64,000 bases of DNA from JAFDWI01 sp963764215 (GTDB lineage Bacteria; Actinomycetota; Acidimicrobiia; Acidimicrobiales; Iamiaceae), in contig CAVXRS010000001.1 in NCBI GenBank assembly GCA_963764215.1, positions 1 to 64,000 of the forward strand. Direction: 5' to 3'. The position numbers and the translations under genes are program-made. Shown in pieces: positions 19,874 through 28,695 of the stretch (positions are counted from its first letter, which is position 1; each line of letters begins with the position of its first letter). A model generated the notes under the pieces. It was not told the DNA's origin, ran no database searches, and saw only the letters and a program-made list of their open reading frames with translations.

Positions 19874-20413
19874 CGAGCCCGCCCAGCCTGGAGCAGGTCT
19901 CCCTCGTTTGCCCGACGAGGCCGACGCGCCGATGCGTCGCTGCAGGCCCCGGTGGGCGAGGTGGCACAGGGCCAGACCTGCGGCGTCGGCGGCGTCGGCA
20001 GGTTTGGGGACGGCCGAAAGCCCCAACAACGTCTTGACCATGCGTTGCATCTGGTCCTTGTCGGCTCCACCGTGGCCGGCAACGGCCAACTTCACCTCGT
20101 TCGGGGAATACTCGACCACCTCCATCCCGCGTGCGGCGGCTTCGGCGAGGGCGACTCCCGAAGCCTGGCCCACCGACATCGCCGTCCGCACGTTCTTCTG
20201 GAACAGGACCCGCTCGATCGCCAGCACTTCCGGCCGGTACTCGTCGAAGATGCCGCGCAACTCCGCCTGCAACTCGGCGAGCCGCACGGCCAGCGGATCG
20301 TCCTTGGCCGTGCGGATCACGCCGATCGCGACGGCGTGCGGACCCGATTTCGTCGCCTGCACACACGCATACCCACATCGGGAGACCCCGGGGTCTATCC
20401 CCAGTACGAACAT
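19870..20413 (-). CDS. ruvC: Holliday junction resolvase RuvC (3' frame uncertain)
   Basis: RNase-H-fold endonuclease that cuts junctions made by RuvAB. The catalytic acids lie in LGIDPGVSRCGYA (near the start), AIERVLFQKN, and AADAAGLALCHLAHR. As printed, the frame continues through KRGRPAPGWAGS into RuvA with no stop. The distance from ATG to the TGA overlapping the RuvA start is 544 bases, one more than a multiple of three. A single extra base near the 3' end would give a normal protein of about 180 residues ending LLQAGRAR, coupled by GTGA. The final 15-20 residues are therefore uncertain. Confidence 0.9.
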
Positions 20414-20559
20414 CTGTACGACCCTATCGCTCCTGGAGGTTGCCGCGGTGGATGCCGGTCCGGTTCCGACCGGCTGGTCCGCATGGACTGCATCTGTCCG
20501 AAACATTCCTGTCGACCGATTCGTACAGTGAGGCACCTTCCCTGCCGATGGAGCCTCCC

Positions 20560-21735
20560 ATGCCCGAAGCTGCGACCGCACCACCGCTGCACATGCCGAC
20601 CCCGAACGTCGTCGAGTTGTCTCAGGTGGATCGTCACTTCGGCAGCGAAAGAGCCCTGGTCGGGCTCGATCTGGTCGTCCCGGCGGGTTCTATCACCGTG
20701 TTGCTCGGCCCGAACGGTGCCGGCAAGACGACTGCCACCCGGGTGATCACCGGAGCCATCGAGCCACACGGAGGGGCCGTCAGGGTCTTCGGTCTCGACC
20801 CCCAGGTGGACGGCGAGTCGGTGCGGCGGCGATGCGGGGTGGTGTCGGCGAAACCGGCCCTCTACGACCGGCTCAGCGGACGGGCGAACCTGGGCTACGC
20901 GGCCGAGCTCTACGGGCTGGGTCGCGGCGACGAGGTGCGCGACAGGATCGAGGACGCCGCGCAGCGATTCGGCATCGAGGCCGCACTCGACGTCCAGGTC
21001 GGCGGGTATTCCACCGGGATGAAGACCCGACTCGCCCTGGCACGATCCGTGCTCCACGACCCGGAGCTGTTGCTTTTCGACGAGCCCACGTCGGGGCTCG
21101 ATCCCGAGTCCAGCCATGCGGTGCTCGAAATGATCCACGACATGACCGGCGGAGGTGTCACGGTGATCATGTGCACCCACCTCCTACTCGAGGCCGAGGG
21201 CCTCGCCGAACAGGTGGTCGTGCTCGAGTCCGGCCGGGCACTCGCCGCGGGACCGCCGGCTCAGCTGATGACCGAGTTCTGGCCGGCACACCTGGTCCGC
21301 TTCGACGCTGCCAACCCGGAACGCCTCGTCGACATCGCCGGTCGACCCGGGGTGCGATCGGTCGAGGCCGCAGGTGCCGGGATGGCGGACCTCGCAGGCT
21401 TCGCACCGTCGGCTGACGGAGCCGAAGGTGACGAGGTCGTTCCCCTGCCCCGGACCGGCGTCGACGTCCAACTCGACGATCCGGACATGCTGGCGGACCT
21501 GGTGGCCGCCCTGATCGCAGACGGTATACGTCTGACCCGGGTGGAGCCCCGGATCCCGTCGCTCGAGGATCTGTACTTCGCCATTCGGCGCCGCCACCTG
21601 GGCGAGATCGACACGTCCGAGGACGGCGGCAGACGACTCCGGCCCCGGGGCCGGAGCGCCCCGCCTCCGCCTCCCCCGCCGATGGCCGGAGCCAGGGGAT
21701 CCGGAGCCGTGACCGAGACCGAAGGTGTGCAGTGA
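20560..21735 (+). CDS. ABC-2-type exporter ATP-binding protein
   Basis: 391 residues. The ATPase domain has Walker A (GPNGAGKTT), a signature of the drug-exporter type (YSTGMKTRLALARS, not LSGGQ), Walker B (LLLFDEPTSGLDP) and the switch His (MCTHLLLEAEG). A C-terminal extension of about 130 residues ends in a proline-rich tail (SAPPPPPPPMAG) that is unusual. GGAG precedes the chosen ATG. The stop overlaps the permease start (GTGA). It probably energises export of a lipid, drug or natural product. The pair sits on the opposite strand inside the otherwise collinear yebC-ruvC block. Confidence 0.9.
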   Translation: MPEAATAPPLHMPTPNVVELSQVDRHFGSERALVGLDLVVPAGSITVLLGPNGAGKTTATRVITGAIEPHGGAVRVFGLDPQVDGESVRRRCGVVSAKPALYDRLSGRANLGYAAELYGLGRGDEVRDRIEDAAQRFGIEAALDVQVGGYSTGMKTRLALARSVLHDPELLLFDEPTSGLDPESSHAVLEMIHDMTGGGVTVIMCTHLLLEAEGLAEQVVVLESGRALAAGPPAQLMTEFWPAHLVRFDAANPERLVDIAGRPGVRSVEAAGAGMADLAGFAPSADGAEGDEVVPLPRTGVDVQLDDPDMLADLVAALIADGIRLTRVEPRIPSLEDLYFAIRRRHLGEIDTSEDGGRRLRPRGRSAPPPPPPPMAGARGSGAVTETEGVQ

Positions 21736-22592
21736 GCTCGCACACCGGAGCATCGCGACCGCTGCAGTTGAACCGCCAACGGACCTGGTCGATTGCCCGG
21801 ACCGAGTTGCGTCAACTCATCGAAGCCAAGGACTTCTGGATCCCGATGGCGATCCTGGGCGGCATCTTCTTCCTGCTGATCCCGCTGGTCCTGCTCTTCG
21901 CCATCACCCGGATCAGCAACGTCAACGCGGTGCAGCAGATCTCCCAGACCATCAAGATCCTGCCTCAGGCCGCCCAGAACCAGGTGAAGGGCAACTCCGA
22001 CCAGGCTCGTGCCGCCTACGCGATCGCCGTCTACCTGCTGGCACCGGTCGCGGTCGTCGTGCCCCTCACCATTTCCACCGCCGTCGGCGCCTCGACCATC
22101 GTCGGAGAACGCGAGCGGGGAACCGGCGAGTTCCTCGCGCACTCCCCTGCCTCGGTGCACGAGATCTACCTCGGCAAGCTCATCGCCAGCCTGGTGCCCG
22201 GCTACTTCACCACCGCCGTGGGCTTCGCGATCTACGCGCTCATCGTGGATCTGGTCGTCGGGCCGGAAGCAGGGGGATGGTTCTTCCCCACCGCCCAGTG
22301 GTGGGTGCTGATGCTCTGGGTCGTGCCCCCGTTCGTCGCCCTCACCCTCTCGCTCGTGTTGCGGCTTTCGGCCCGGGTCAAGTCGACCGCGGCGGCCCAG
22401 CAGGCGTCGGGCCTGGTCACGTTGCCCCTGATCATGATCGCCTACGGGGTGTCGACCGGTTCGATCTACGGTTCGCTGTGGCCCGGCATCGTCGTGGGCA
22501 TTCTGGCTTGGATCGTGGCATTGCTGACGCTGTGGCGGGGCATGCGGGCGATCCGCCGGGGTCGGCTCATCGGCGTCGCCGACGGTCTCTGA
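21732..22592 (+). CDS. ABC-2-type exporter permease
   Basis: 286 residues with about six membrane helices, including IPMAILGGIFFLLIPLVLLF, VAVVVPLTISTAVGASTIV and IVVGILAWIVALLTLW. The cytoplasmic motif GERERGTGEFLAHSPASV after the second or third helix is the coupling element typical of ABC-2 and NatB-like permeases. It begins at a GTG overlapping the ATPase stop, so the two are made together and form one exporter. The substrate is not indicated. Confidence 0.87.
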   Translation: MSSHTGASRPLQLNRQRTWSIARTELRQLIEAKDFWIPMAILGGIFFLLIPLVLLFAITRISNVNAVQQISQTIKILPQAAQNQVKGNSDQARAAYAIAVYLLAPVAVVVPLTISTAVGASTIVGERERGTGEFLAHSPASVHEIYLGKLIASLVPGYFTTAVGFAIYALIVDLVVGPEAGGWFFPTAQWWVLMLWVVPPFVALTLSLVLRLSARVKSTAAAQQASGLVTLPLIMIAYGVSTGSIYGSLWPGIVVGILAWIVALLTLWRGMRAIRRGRLIGVADGL

Positions 22593-22636
22593 GCTCTCCC
22601 TGCACCCCCGGTTCCCCGGTCGGTCGGCCGGTGGGC

Positions 22637-23386
22637 TCAGGCAGTGAGTTCTGCGACGACCTCGACGGGAATGTCCGCGTTGGCGTGGACCTCCTGGACG
22701 TCGTCGTTGTCGTCGAGCGCCTCCAGCACCCGGATCACGGGTCTTGCCGCCTCCGCGTCCGGTAGCTCGACCATGGTGGTGGCGATCATCGTCACGTCCG
22801 ACGACGCGATCTCGAATCCGGCGTCCCGCAGGACGTTCTCGACATCGTGCAGATCGGACGGGTCGGTGGTGATCTGCCACTTGTCGCCGTCGGAGCCGAC
22901 GTCGGTGGCTCCGGCGTCGATGGCGAGCAACATCAGCTCATCCTCGTCCGCCTCGCCGGCGACCTCGATCACCCCGGTCCGCTCGAATTGCCACGCCACC
23001 GCACCTGGTTCGGCGAGGCTTCCACCATTGCGGGTGAACAACGTCCGCACCTCGGACCCCGTCCGGTTCCGATTGTCGGTGAGCACCTCCACGAGCACGG
23101 CCACGCCACCCGGCGCGTAGCCCTCGTAGGTGACCGCCTCGTAGGTCACTCCCTCGAGTTCGCCGGTGCCCCGCTTGATCGCCCGTTCGATGGTGTCCAG
23201 CGGCACCGAGTTGCTGCGCGCCTTGTTGTACATGGTGCGCAGGGTCGGGTTCGCATCGAGATCCCCACCACCCGCGTGCGCCGCGACTTCGACCTGGCGG
23301 ATCAACTTGGCGAACAGCTTTCCCCGGGCCTTGTCCTTGGCGCCCTTCTGGTGCTTGATCGTGGCCCACTTGGAATGTCCCGACAT
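22637..23386 (-). CDS. yebC: YebC/PmpR-family regulatory protein
   Basis: 249 residues starting MSGHSKWATIKHQKG, the invariant N-terminus of the family, followed by ARSNSVPLDTIERAIKRGTG and an acidic C-terminus. YebC proteins act as transcription regulators, and some relieve ribosome stalling. It lies between pdxT and ruvC, the usual actinobacterial position. The longer upstream reading has no homology and was not used. Confidence 0.95.
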   Translation of the reverse strand: MSGHSKWATIKHQKGAKDKARGKLFAKLIRQVEVAAHAGGGDLDANPTLRTMYNKARSNSVPLDTIERAIKRGTGELEGVTYEAVTYEGYAPGGVAVLVEVLTDNRNRTGSEVRTLFTRNGGSLAEPGAVAWQFERTGVIEVAGEADEDELMLLAIDAGATDVGSDGDKWQITTDPSDLHDVENVLRDAGFEIASSDVTMIATTMVELPDAEAARPVIRVLEALDDNDDVQEVHANADIPVEVVAELTA

Positions 23387-23426
23387 GGGGGCTCCTCTCG
23401 GTGATTCAGGGTGTCGAACCGGTGCG

Positions 23427-24003
23427 TCAGGCCACCAGGTCCAGGAATTGACGGTGGATCCGACGATCGTCGGAAAGCTCGGGATGGAACGAGGCGACCA
23501 TGACCGCCCTTTCACGGCAGAGAACCGGTCGCCCCTCGACCTGCGCGAGGACTTCGACGCCGTCGCCGACTGCCTCGGCGACGGGAGCTCGGATGAAGAT
23601 CGCATGGAAAGGTTCGTCCAGGCCGGTCACGTCGAGGTCGGCTTCGAACGAATCGATCTGCCGCCCGAACGCGTTGCGTCGCACCACCAGATCGATCGCT
23701 CCGAGAGGGATCTGGTCGTCACGTCCGTCGAGGATCTCCCGAGCGCACAGGATCATGCCGGCACACGTTCCCAGCACCGGCATTCCCTGGGCAATCCGGT
23801 CGACGAGCGGCCTGCGCATCGCGGCACGCTCGAGCAGCATGGAGATCGTGGTCGACTCCCCGCCGGGAATCACCGAGCGCGTCGATCTCGTCGAGTTGGG
23901 CCACGGTCCGCACCGGCCGACCCTGCGCCCCCAGTTCGGCGAGTGCCCTCAGGTGCGGAGCGACAGCCCCTTGCAGGGCGAGGATGCCGATGTGGGCGCC
24001 CAT
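23427..24003 (-). CDS. pdxT: pyridoxal 5'-phosphate synthase glutaminase subunit (frame-broken)
   Basis: Glutaminase that feeds ammonia to PdxS for vitamin B6 (PLP) synthesis. About 191 residues when repaired: GILALQGAVAPH at the start, then IPGGESTTI, the nucleophile Cys in VLGTCAGMI (about residue 80), and the His/Glu pair in SFHPEL. One extra base near 23873, between DEIDAL and VIPGGEST, splits it. With the base removed the length is normal. It lies 37 bases after pdxS. Confidence 0.93.
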
Positions 24004-24040
24004 CCCGGAGGCTCCCCGGTGGAAGCTTGCCGGCCCGACA

Positions 24041-24949
24041 TCACCAGCCCCGATCCGCGAACGTCGTTTCCAGACCGCCGATCTCCAGCCCCGACATCGC
24101 CTGTCCCAGCCCGCGGCTCACCTTCGCGATCATCGCCGGGTCGTCATGGTGCAGGGTGGCTTCGACGATCGCCTTCGCCCGCACCGGTGGATTGTCCGCT
24201 TTGAAGATCCCCGAGCCCACGAACACGGCTTCGGCGCCCAGTTGCATGACCAGCGACGCGTCGGCCGGGGTGGCGATACCACCGGCGCAGAACAGCGGGA
24301 CGGGCAATCGGCCGGTGTCGTGCACCTCGGTCACCAGGTCGATCGGGGCACGAAGCTGCTTCGCCCAATCGTAGAGCTCTGCCGAGTCGGCCTGGGTGAT
24401 CTTGCGGATGTCACCGAGGATCGAGCGGAGATGCCGTACCGCCTCGACGATGTTGCCCGTGCCGGCCTCGCCTTTGGAACGGATCATGCAGGCGCCCTCG
24501 GAGACGCGCCGCAGCGCTTCTCCCAGATTCGTGGCCCCACAGACGAAGGGCACGGTGAACGCCCACTTGTCGATGTGGTGGGCCTCATCCGCGGGCGTGA
24601 GCACCTCGGATTCGTCGACGTAGTCGACGCCCAGCGCCTCGAGCACCTGGGCCTCCGCGAAATGGCCGATCCGCGCCTTGGCCATGACGGGAATCGTCAC
24701 GGCCTCCTTGATGCCTTCGATCATCTCCGGGTCCGACATGCGTGCGACGCCGCCGTCGCGTCGGATGTCGGCCGGTACCCGTTCGAGTGCCATGACCGCA
24801 ACGGCGCCCGCGTCTTCGGCGATCCGGGCCTGTTCGGGGGTGACGACGTCCATGATCACCCCGCCCGTCAGCATCTCGGCGAGGCCTCGTTTCACCCGTG
24901 TGGTGCCGGTCGTCGAGCTGCTGGGGTCGGAAGTGGCCATGGCGTCCAT
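24041..24949 (-). CDS. pdxS: pyridoxal 5'-phosphate synthase lyase subunit
   Basis: TIM-barrel enzyme of 302 residues that builds PLP from ribose 5-phosphate, glyceraldehyde 3-phosphate and ammonia from PdxT. Signature regions: GGVIMDVVTPEQARIAEDAGA, the first Schiff-base Lys region MAKARIGHFAEAQ, and the second Lys in RSKGEAGTGN. The PLP phosphate loop is FCAGGIATPAD. With pdxT it gives the DXP-independent B6 pathway, normal in actinobacteria. Confidence 0.97.
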   Translation of the reverse strand: MDAMATSDPSSSTTGTTRVKRGLAEMLTGGVIMDVVTPEQARIAEDAGAVAVMALERVPADIRRDGGVARMSDPEMIEGIKEAVTIPVMAKARIGHFAEAQVLEALGVDYVDESEVLTPADEAHHIDKWAFTVPFVCGATNLGEALRRVSEGACMIRSKGEAGTGNIVEAVRHLRSILGDIRKITQADSAELYDWAKQLRAPIDLVTEVHDTGRLPVPLFCAGGIATPADASLVMQLGAEAVFVGSGIFKADNPPVRAKAIVEATLHHDDPAMIAKVSRGLGQAMSGLEIGGLETTFADRGW

Positions 24950-25000
24950 TGTAGTGCCGGTCCGGCCGCGACCTTCACCGGATTCGGGTCCCGCCGAGGA

Positions 25001-25909
25001 TCACAGTTCCCGGAGCCGCTCGATGCGCTCCTCCAACGGGGGGTGCGTGTCGAAGAGCCGATTCAGCCGGGACATCCGACCTTCCTCGGGCGTGCGGGCC
25101 GTTGGCTGTTCGATCCACAGATGTGCGGTTGCCCGACTCGAGGAGTGCACGACGGTCTGATCGTCCCGCAACTTCTCGAGCGCCGAGATCAGCCCGGGCG
25201 GATATCTGGTGAGGCCCACACCGGAGACATCCGCGAGTTCCTCCCGATTGCGGGACACGGCGAGTTGCATCAACTGGGCGATCAGCGGTGCGAAGATCAG
25301 CAGCGCAAATCCGACCACCGCCAGAATCACCCCGGCGCCCCCGCCCTGCTGGTCCCGATTGGAGCTCCGTCCGCCACCCCACCACAGGAAGCGGATCCCG
25401 AAGTCGGCCAGCAGCGCCACGATCCCGACCATCGTCACCGCCAGGGTCGAAACCAGGATGTCGTAGTTCTTGATGTGGCTCAGCTCGTGGGCGAGCACCC
25501 CTTCGAGCTCGACGCGGTTCATCTTCTCGAGCAGTCCCGTGGTGACCGCGATCGCCGCGTGGTCGGGGTTGCGGCCGGTGGCAAACGCATTCGGGGCCTC
25601 ATCGTCGACGACGTAGATGCGGGGCTTGGGTAGCCCGGCGGCGATGCAGAGCCCTTCGACCAGGTTGTGGAGTCGGGCGTAGGTGTGCTCGTCCGCCGGC
25701 TTTGCACGGCTCATCGCCAGGGCCACCGAGTCGGACTTCCAGTAGCCCATGAAGCCCATCCCGGCAGCGATCGCAAACGCCACGATGAAGCCGATGATCC
25801 CGCCGCCGACCAACAGGTTCACAGCACACACGACCAGGGCGATGAAGGCCATGAACGCGAGCACCAGCATGACCGTGCGCCGCTTGTTCTGTCCGATCTG
25901 TTCGTACAC
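25001..25909 (-). CDS. htpX: membrane zinc metalloprotease HtpX (M48)
   Basis: 302 residues. Two N-terminal membrane helices (MLVLAFMAFIALVVCAVNLL and GGGIIGFIVAFAIAAG) are followed by the cytoplasmic catalytic domain with the zinc motif HELSH, the third ligand in NREELADVSG, and two further hydrophobic segments. HtpX degrades misfolded membrane proteins. It follows the lemA gene by 38 bases, a common pairing in which LemA and HtpX are thought to act together. The start is a GTG. Confidence 0.94.
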   Translation of the reverse strand: MYEQIGQNKRRTVMLVLAFMAFIALVVCAVNLLVGGGIIGFIVAFAIAAGMGFMGYWKSDSVALAMSRAKPADEHTYARLHNLVEGLCIAAGLPKPRIYVVDDEAPNAFATGRNPDHAAIAVTTGLLEKMNRVELEGVLAHELSHIKNYDILVSTLAVTMVGIVALLADFGIRFLWWGGGRSSNRDQQGGGAGVILAVVGFALLIFAPLIAQLMQLAVSRNREELADVSGVGLTRYPPGLISALEKLRDDQTVVHSSSRATAHLWIEQPTARTPEEGRMSRLNRLFDTHPPLEERIERLREL

Positions 25910-25947
25910 GCAGTGCCCTATGCGGACTGGTCAGCCGGTCGGGGCAT

Positions 25948-26508
25948 TCAGAACTGGACCTTCACCGGTTCGCGGTTCTCGGGCTCGCTCTCGAAGTACT
26001 CCCGGTGGGTGGCTTTGGCCATTCCGGCGAAGAACATGGCGGGAAACGTCTCGATCTTGGTGTTCAGCCGGGTCACGTTGTCGTTGTAGTACTGACGTGC
26101 GTAGGCCACTTTGTCCTCGGTGGAGGTCAACTCCTCCTGCAATTGCAGGAAGTTCTGGTTCGCCTTGAGGTCCGGGTAGGCCTCGGCGACCGCGAACAGC
26201 GACTTGAGGGTGCCCGAGAGCATGTTGTCGGCTTGGGCCTTCTCGCCGGGCGTGTTGGCGTTCATGACCGCGCTCCGGGCCTGGGTGACCGAGTCGAGGG
26301 TCTGTCGTTCGTGGGCGGCGTAGCCCTTGACGGTCTCGACCAGGTTCGGAATCAGGTCGGTGCGGCGCTGGAGCTGCACGTCGATCTGCGACCAGGCGTT
26401 GTCGACCAGGTTGCGCAGCTTGACCAGGCCGTTGTACTGGCCCATGACGAACGCAACCAGGATCACGACCAGGACGATGACGACAATGAGAAAGATGATC
26501 ACATCCAC
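25948..26508 (-). CDS. lemA: LemA family membrane protein
   Basis: 186 residues. An N-terminal membrane helix (VIIFLIVVIVLVVILVAFVM) precedes the family signature VDNAWSQIDVQLQRR and IPNLVETVKGYAAHE, with a long helical domain to the end. The function of LemA is not fully known; linkage to htpX suggests membrane protein quality control. It shares a short divergent promoter region of about 118 bases with the ABC gene on the other strand. Confidence 0.92.
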   Translation of the reverse strand: MDVIIFLIVVIVLVVILVAFVMGQYNGLVKLRNLVDNAWSQIDVQLQRRTDLIPNLVETVKGYAAHERQTLDSVTQARSAVMNANTPGEKAQADNMLSGTLKSLFAVAEAYPDLKANQNFLQLQEELTSTEDKVAYARQYYNDNVTRLNTKIETFPAMFFAGMAKATHREYFESEPENREPVKVQF

Positions 26509-26626
26509 GCTCCGTGCGGGTGCGGGCCGAAGCCCTTTTCGGTAAGGCTAGTGCGGCTCTTCCCGACCGGAGCCATTTGCGCCGACCCCAAGGGGTCGGA
26601 GGGTTTCGCCGGTAGCGTCGCAACGA

Positions 26627-27355
26627 ATGAAGCGAACGTCGTCGGAGATCGTGACGCCCGGCGTCGCGGAGGTCCAGGTCGAGGGACTGACCCACACGTT
26701 TCGGACACGGTCGGGTCCCCTGGTCGTACTGAGCGACATCGAACTGTCGATTCGAGCTGGTGGGTACGTGTCGCTCACCGGGCGTTCCGGTGCCGGGAAG
26801 TCCACACTGCTGGCCTTGTTGGGCGGGCTCGAACCCGTCCAGCAGGGCCGCATCACGGTGGGCGATGCCGACCTTGCCGGGCTGAGTCGTGACCAGTTGG
26901 CGGCGTACCGAGGCTCCACGGTCGGTTTCGTCTTCCAGCATTTCGGCCTGCTCGACACGCTCAGCGCCGCCGAGAACGTCGCATTGGCCGGGACCTTGTC
27001 GGGCATGGAGCGCCGCGAACGGGACGAGCGCAGCTCCGAACTCCTGGCGTCGGTGGGGCTCGCCGCGCGCGTCGATCACCAGCCGAGCGAGCTCAGCGGC
27101 GGCGAACGCCAGCGCGTGGCCATCGCCCGCGCGCTGGCCAACGATCCGAAGCTGGTTCTGGCCGACGAGCCCACCGGAAACCTCGACGACGACAGCACCG
27201 CGCTGGTCATCGACCTGCTCGAGTCGCTCCCCGATCAGATCGGTTGCACCTTGGTCGTGGTCACCCACGACCGGGCACTGGCACGACGGGCATCGACTCA
27301 TTTCCATCTCGATCGGGGCCGGCTGGTAGCTGCCGCGCCGGTGGAATCGGGTTGA
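26627..27355 (+). CDS. LolD/MacB-type ABC transporter ATP-binding protein
   Basis: 242 residues. Walker A is GRSGAGKST, the Q-loop VFQHFGLLDTLSAAENV, the signature LSGGERQRVAIARAL, and Walker B LVLADEPTGNLD, all typical of the MacB/LolD/FtsE group. It pairs with the FtsX-like permease that follows; the permease start overlaps its stop (TTGA). The group works as a mechanotransducer moving lipoproteins, peptides or envelope components rather than importing nutrients. Confidence 0.92.
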   Translation: MKRTSSEIVTPGVAEVQVEGLTHTFRTRSGPLVVLSDIELSIRAGGYVSLTGRSGAGKSTLLALLGGLEPVQQGRITVGDADLAGLSRDQLAAYRGSTVGFVFQHFGLLDTLSAAENVALAGTLSGMERRERDERSSELLASVGLAARVDHQPSELSGGERQRVAIARALANDPKLVLADEPTGNLDDDSTALVIDLLESLPDQIGCTLVVVTHDRALARRASTHFHLDRGRLVAAAPVESG

Positions 27356-28695
27356 CGTCCCCGGTGGGCACCGCGCACTGGATGGGCTGGTCCGACGCGG
27401 CCGGACTGGCCGTTACGAACACGCGGCGTCGGCCGGCCCGGGCAGCACTCACCGTGGCGGCAGTGGCCCTGGCGGCAGCCCTGCTGACTGCGCTGCTCAC
27501 CATCGCCACGACGGCCCAGACCCAGGTCCTCGATGAGCTTTCCAAAGGTGGCCCACTGGCCGGCATCCAAGTCGCGGCCGCGGCGCCCGATCCGGCCCAG
27601 AGCGACCAGGACCACCCCACGCCGGGACCGGCCAAGGACCTGGGAGATCCTGCCGTACGCGCGATTCGGGCGCTACCCGGGGTGCGGTCGGTCCTGCCGG
27701 TGGTCAACGCCGCAGTCGTCACCGCGATGCCGGCCACGTCCGGCTCGGGCCCCGAGCGGGAATTCCGTGACACCATGGTCGGGGTCGAGTTGTCCGATGC
27801 GGGGCGCCTGCCCCTCACCCTGGTCGCCGGACGTCTGCCGGCGCCCTCTTCTTCCACCGAGGTCGCGGTGACCCACGGCTGGCTGGAGCACTTCGGCATC
27901 ACCGAATCCGACGCCGCAAAGGCGCTCGGCACCGAATTCGATGTCGCGGAGCCACGCGCCACCGCGGTGTCCAACGGTCGCCCGGTGCGCGTCCAGACCA
28001 GGTGGATCCGCCTCCAGGTGGTGGGCGTGGTGACCCAGGATGCCGGCCACGGGGACCTCCTGGTCCCGCTCCGGCAGGCCGAAGCAGCTCGCACGTGGAT
28101 CACGAGCGGCGTCGACGGTGGCCAGGCGGTGGGCCAGTCGTCGTCGCCCTATGGCGGGTTGCTCGTCGTGGCCGACAGCCTGGACGCGGTCGGTCAGGTA
28201 CGTAGTCGGATCACCGCCGTCGGCTACTCCACGAGCGCTCCGCAGAACCTGATCGCAGCGGTACGCCGCTATCTGGGTGTGGTGGCGATCGTGCTCACCG
28301 CCGTGGGTGCCATCGCGCTCGGCGTGGCCGGGCTGGGCATCACCAACGCCCTGCTCGCGGCCGTGCGTGAACGGCGACGTGAGATCGGGGTACTGAAGGC
28401 GATCGGGGCGCGCGACCGCGACGTGTTGCGGGTGTTCCTGCTGGAAGCGGGTGTGTTGGGACTCCTCGGCGGCGTCCTCGGAGCGCTCATCGGCTATGCG
28501 ATGGCGCTGTTGGTCGAGCTGTTCGTGAACAACTACCTCACCGGCCAGGGGCTGGCCGGGGTCCATCAGGGCGTCCCGTTCGCCATCATGGCGGGGGTCG
28601 CTGCGGGCTCGACCTTCGTGGCCGTGTTGGGAGGCACCATCCCGGCACGTCGCGCGGCCCGACTTCCGGCCCGCGAAGCGGTTGGCGGGTCGTGA
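27352..28695 (+). CDS. FtsX/MacB-like ABC transporter permease
   Basis: 447 residues from a TTG overlapping the ATPase stop; a GTG 12 bases on is the alternative start. One membrane helix (AALTVAAVALAAALLTALLT) is followed by a large extracytoplasmic domain of about 220 residues, then three C-terminal helices with the conserved motif AAVRERRREIGVLKAIGA and a final EAVGGS. This is the FtsX/MacB permease layout. It forms one transporter with the preceding ATPase and overlaps the SGNH-like lipoprotein gene (GTGA), suggesting all three work together at the cell envelope. Confidence 0.9.
   Translation: MTSPVGTAHWMGWSDAAGLAVTNTRRRPARAALTVAAVALAAALLTALLTIATTAQTQVLDELSKGGPLAGIQVAAAAPDPAQSDQDHPTPGPAKDLGDPAVRAIRALPGVRSVLPVVNAAVVTAMPATSGSGPEREFRDTMVGVELSDAGRLPLTLVAGRLPAPSSSTEVAVTHGWLEHFGITESDAAKALGTEFDVAEPRATAVSNGRPVRVQTRWIRLQVVGVVTQDAGHGDLLVPLRQAEAARTWITSGVDGGQAVGQSSSPYGGLLVVADSLDAVGQVRSRITAVGYSTSAPQNLIAAVRRYLGVVAIVLTAVGAIALGVAGLGITNALLAAVRERRREIGVLKAIGARDRDVLRVFLLEAGVLGLLGGVLGALIGYAMALLVELFVNNYLTGQGLAGVHQGVPFAIMAGVAAGSTFVAVLGGTIPARRAARLPAREAVGGS

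Noticed and set aside
19280..20746. A 488-codon plus-strand frame opposite ruvA/ruvC
   Set aside because: Antisense to two highly conserved genes; composition is typical shadow.
22593..22636. Possible bidirectional terminator between the exporter permease and yebC
   Set aside because: GC-rich partial pairing only, with no clear stem plus U-run.
23984..25633. A 549-codon plus-strand frame opposite pdxS and htpX
   Set aside because: It crosses two real genes on the other strand and has shadow composition.
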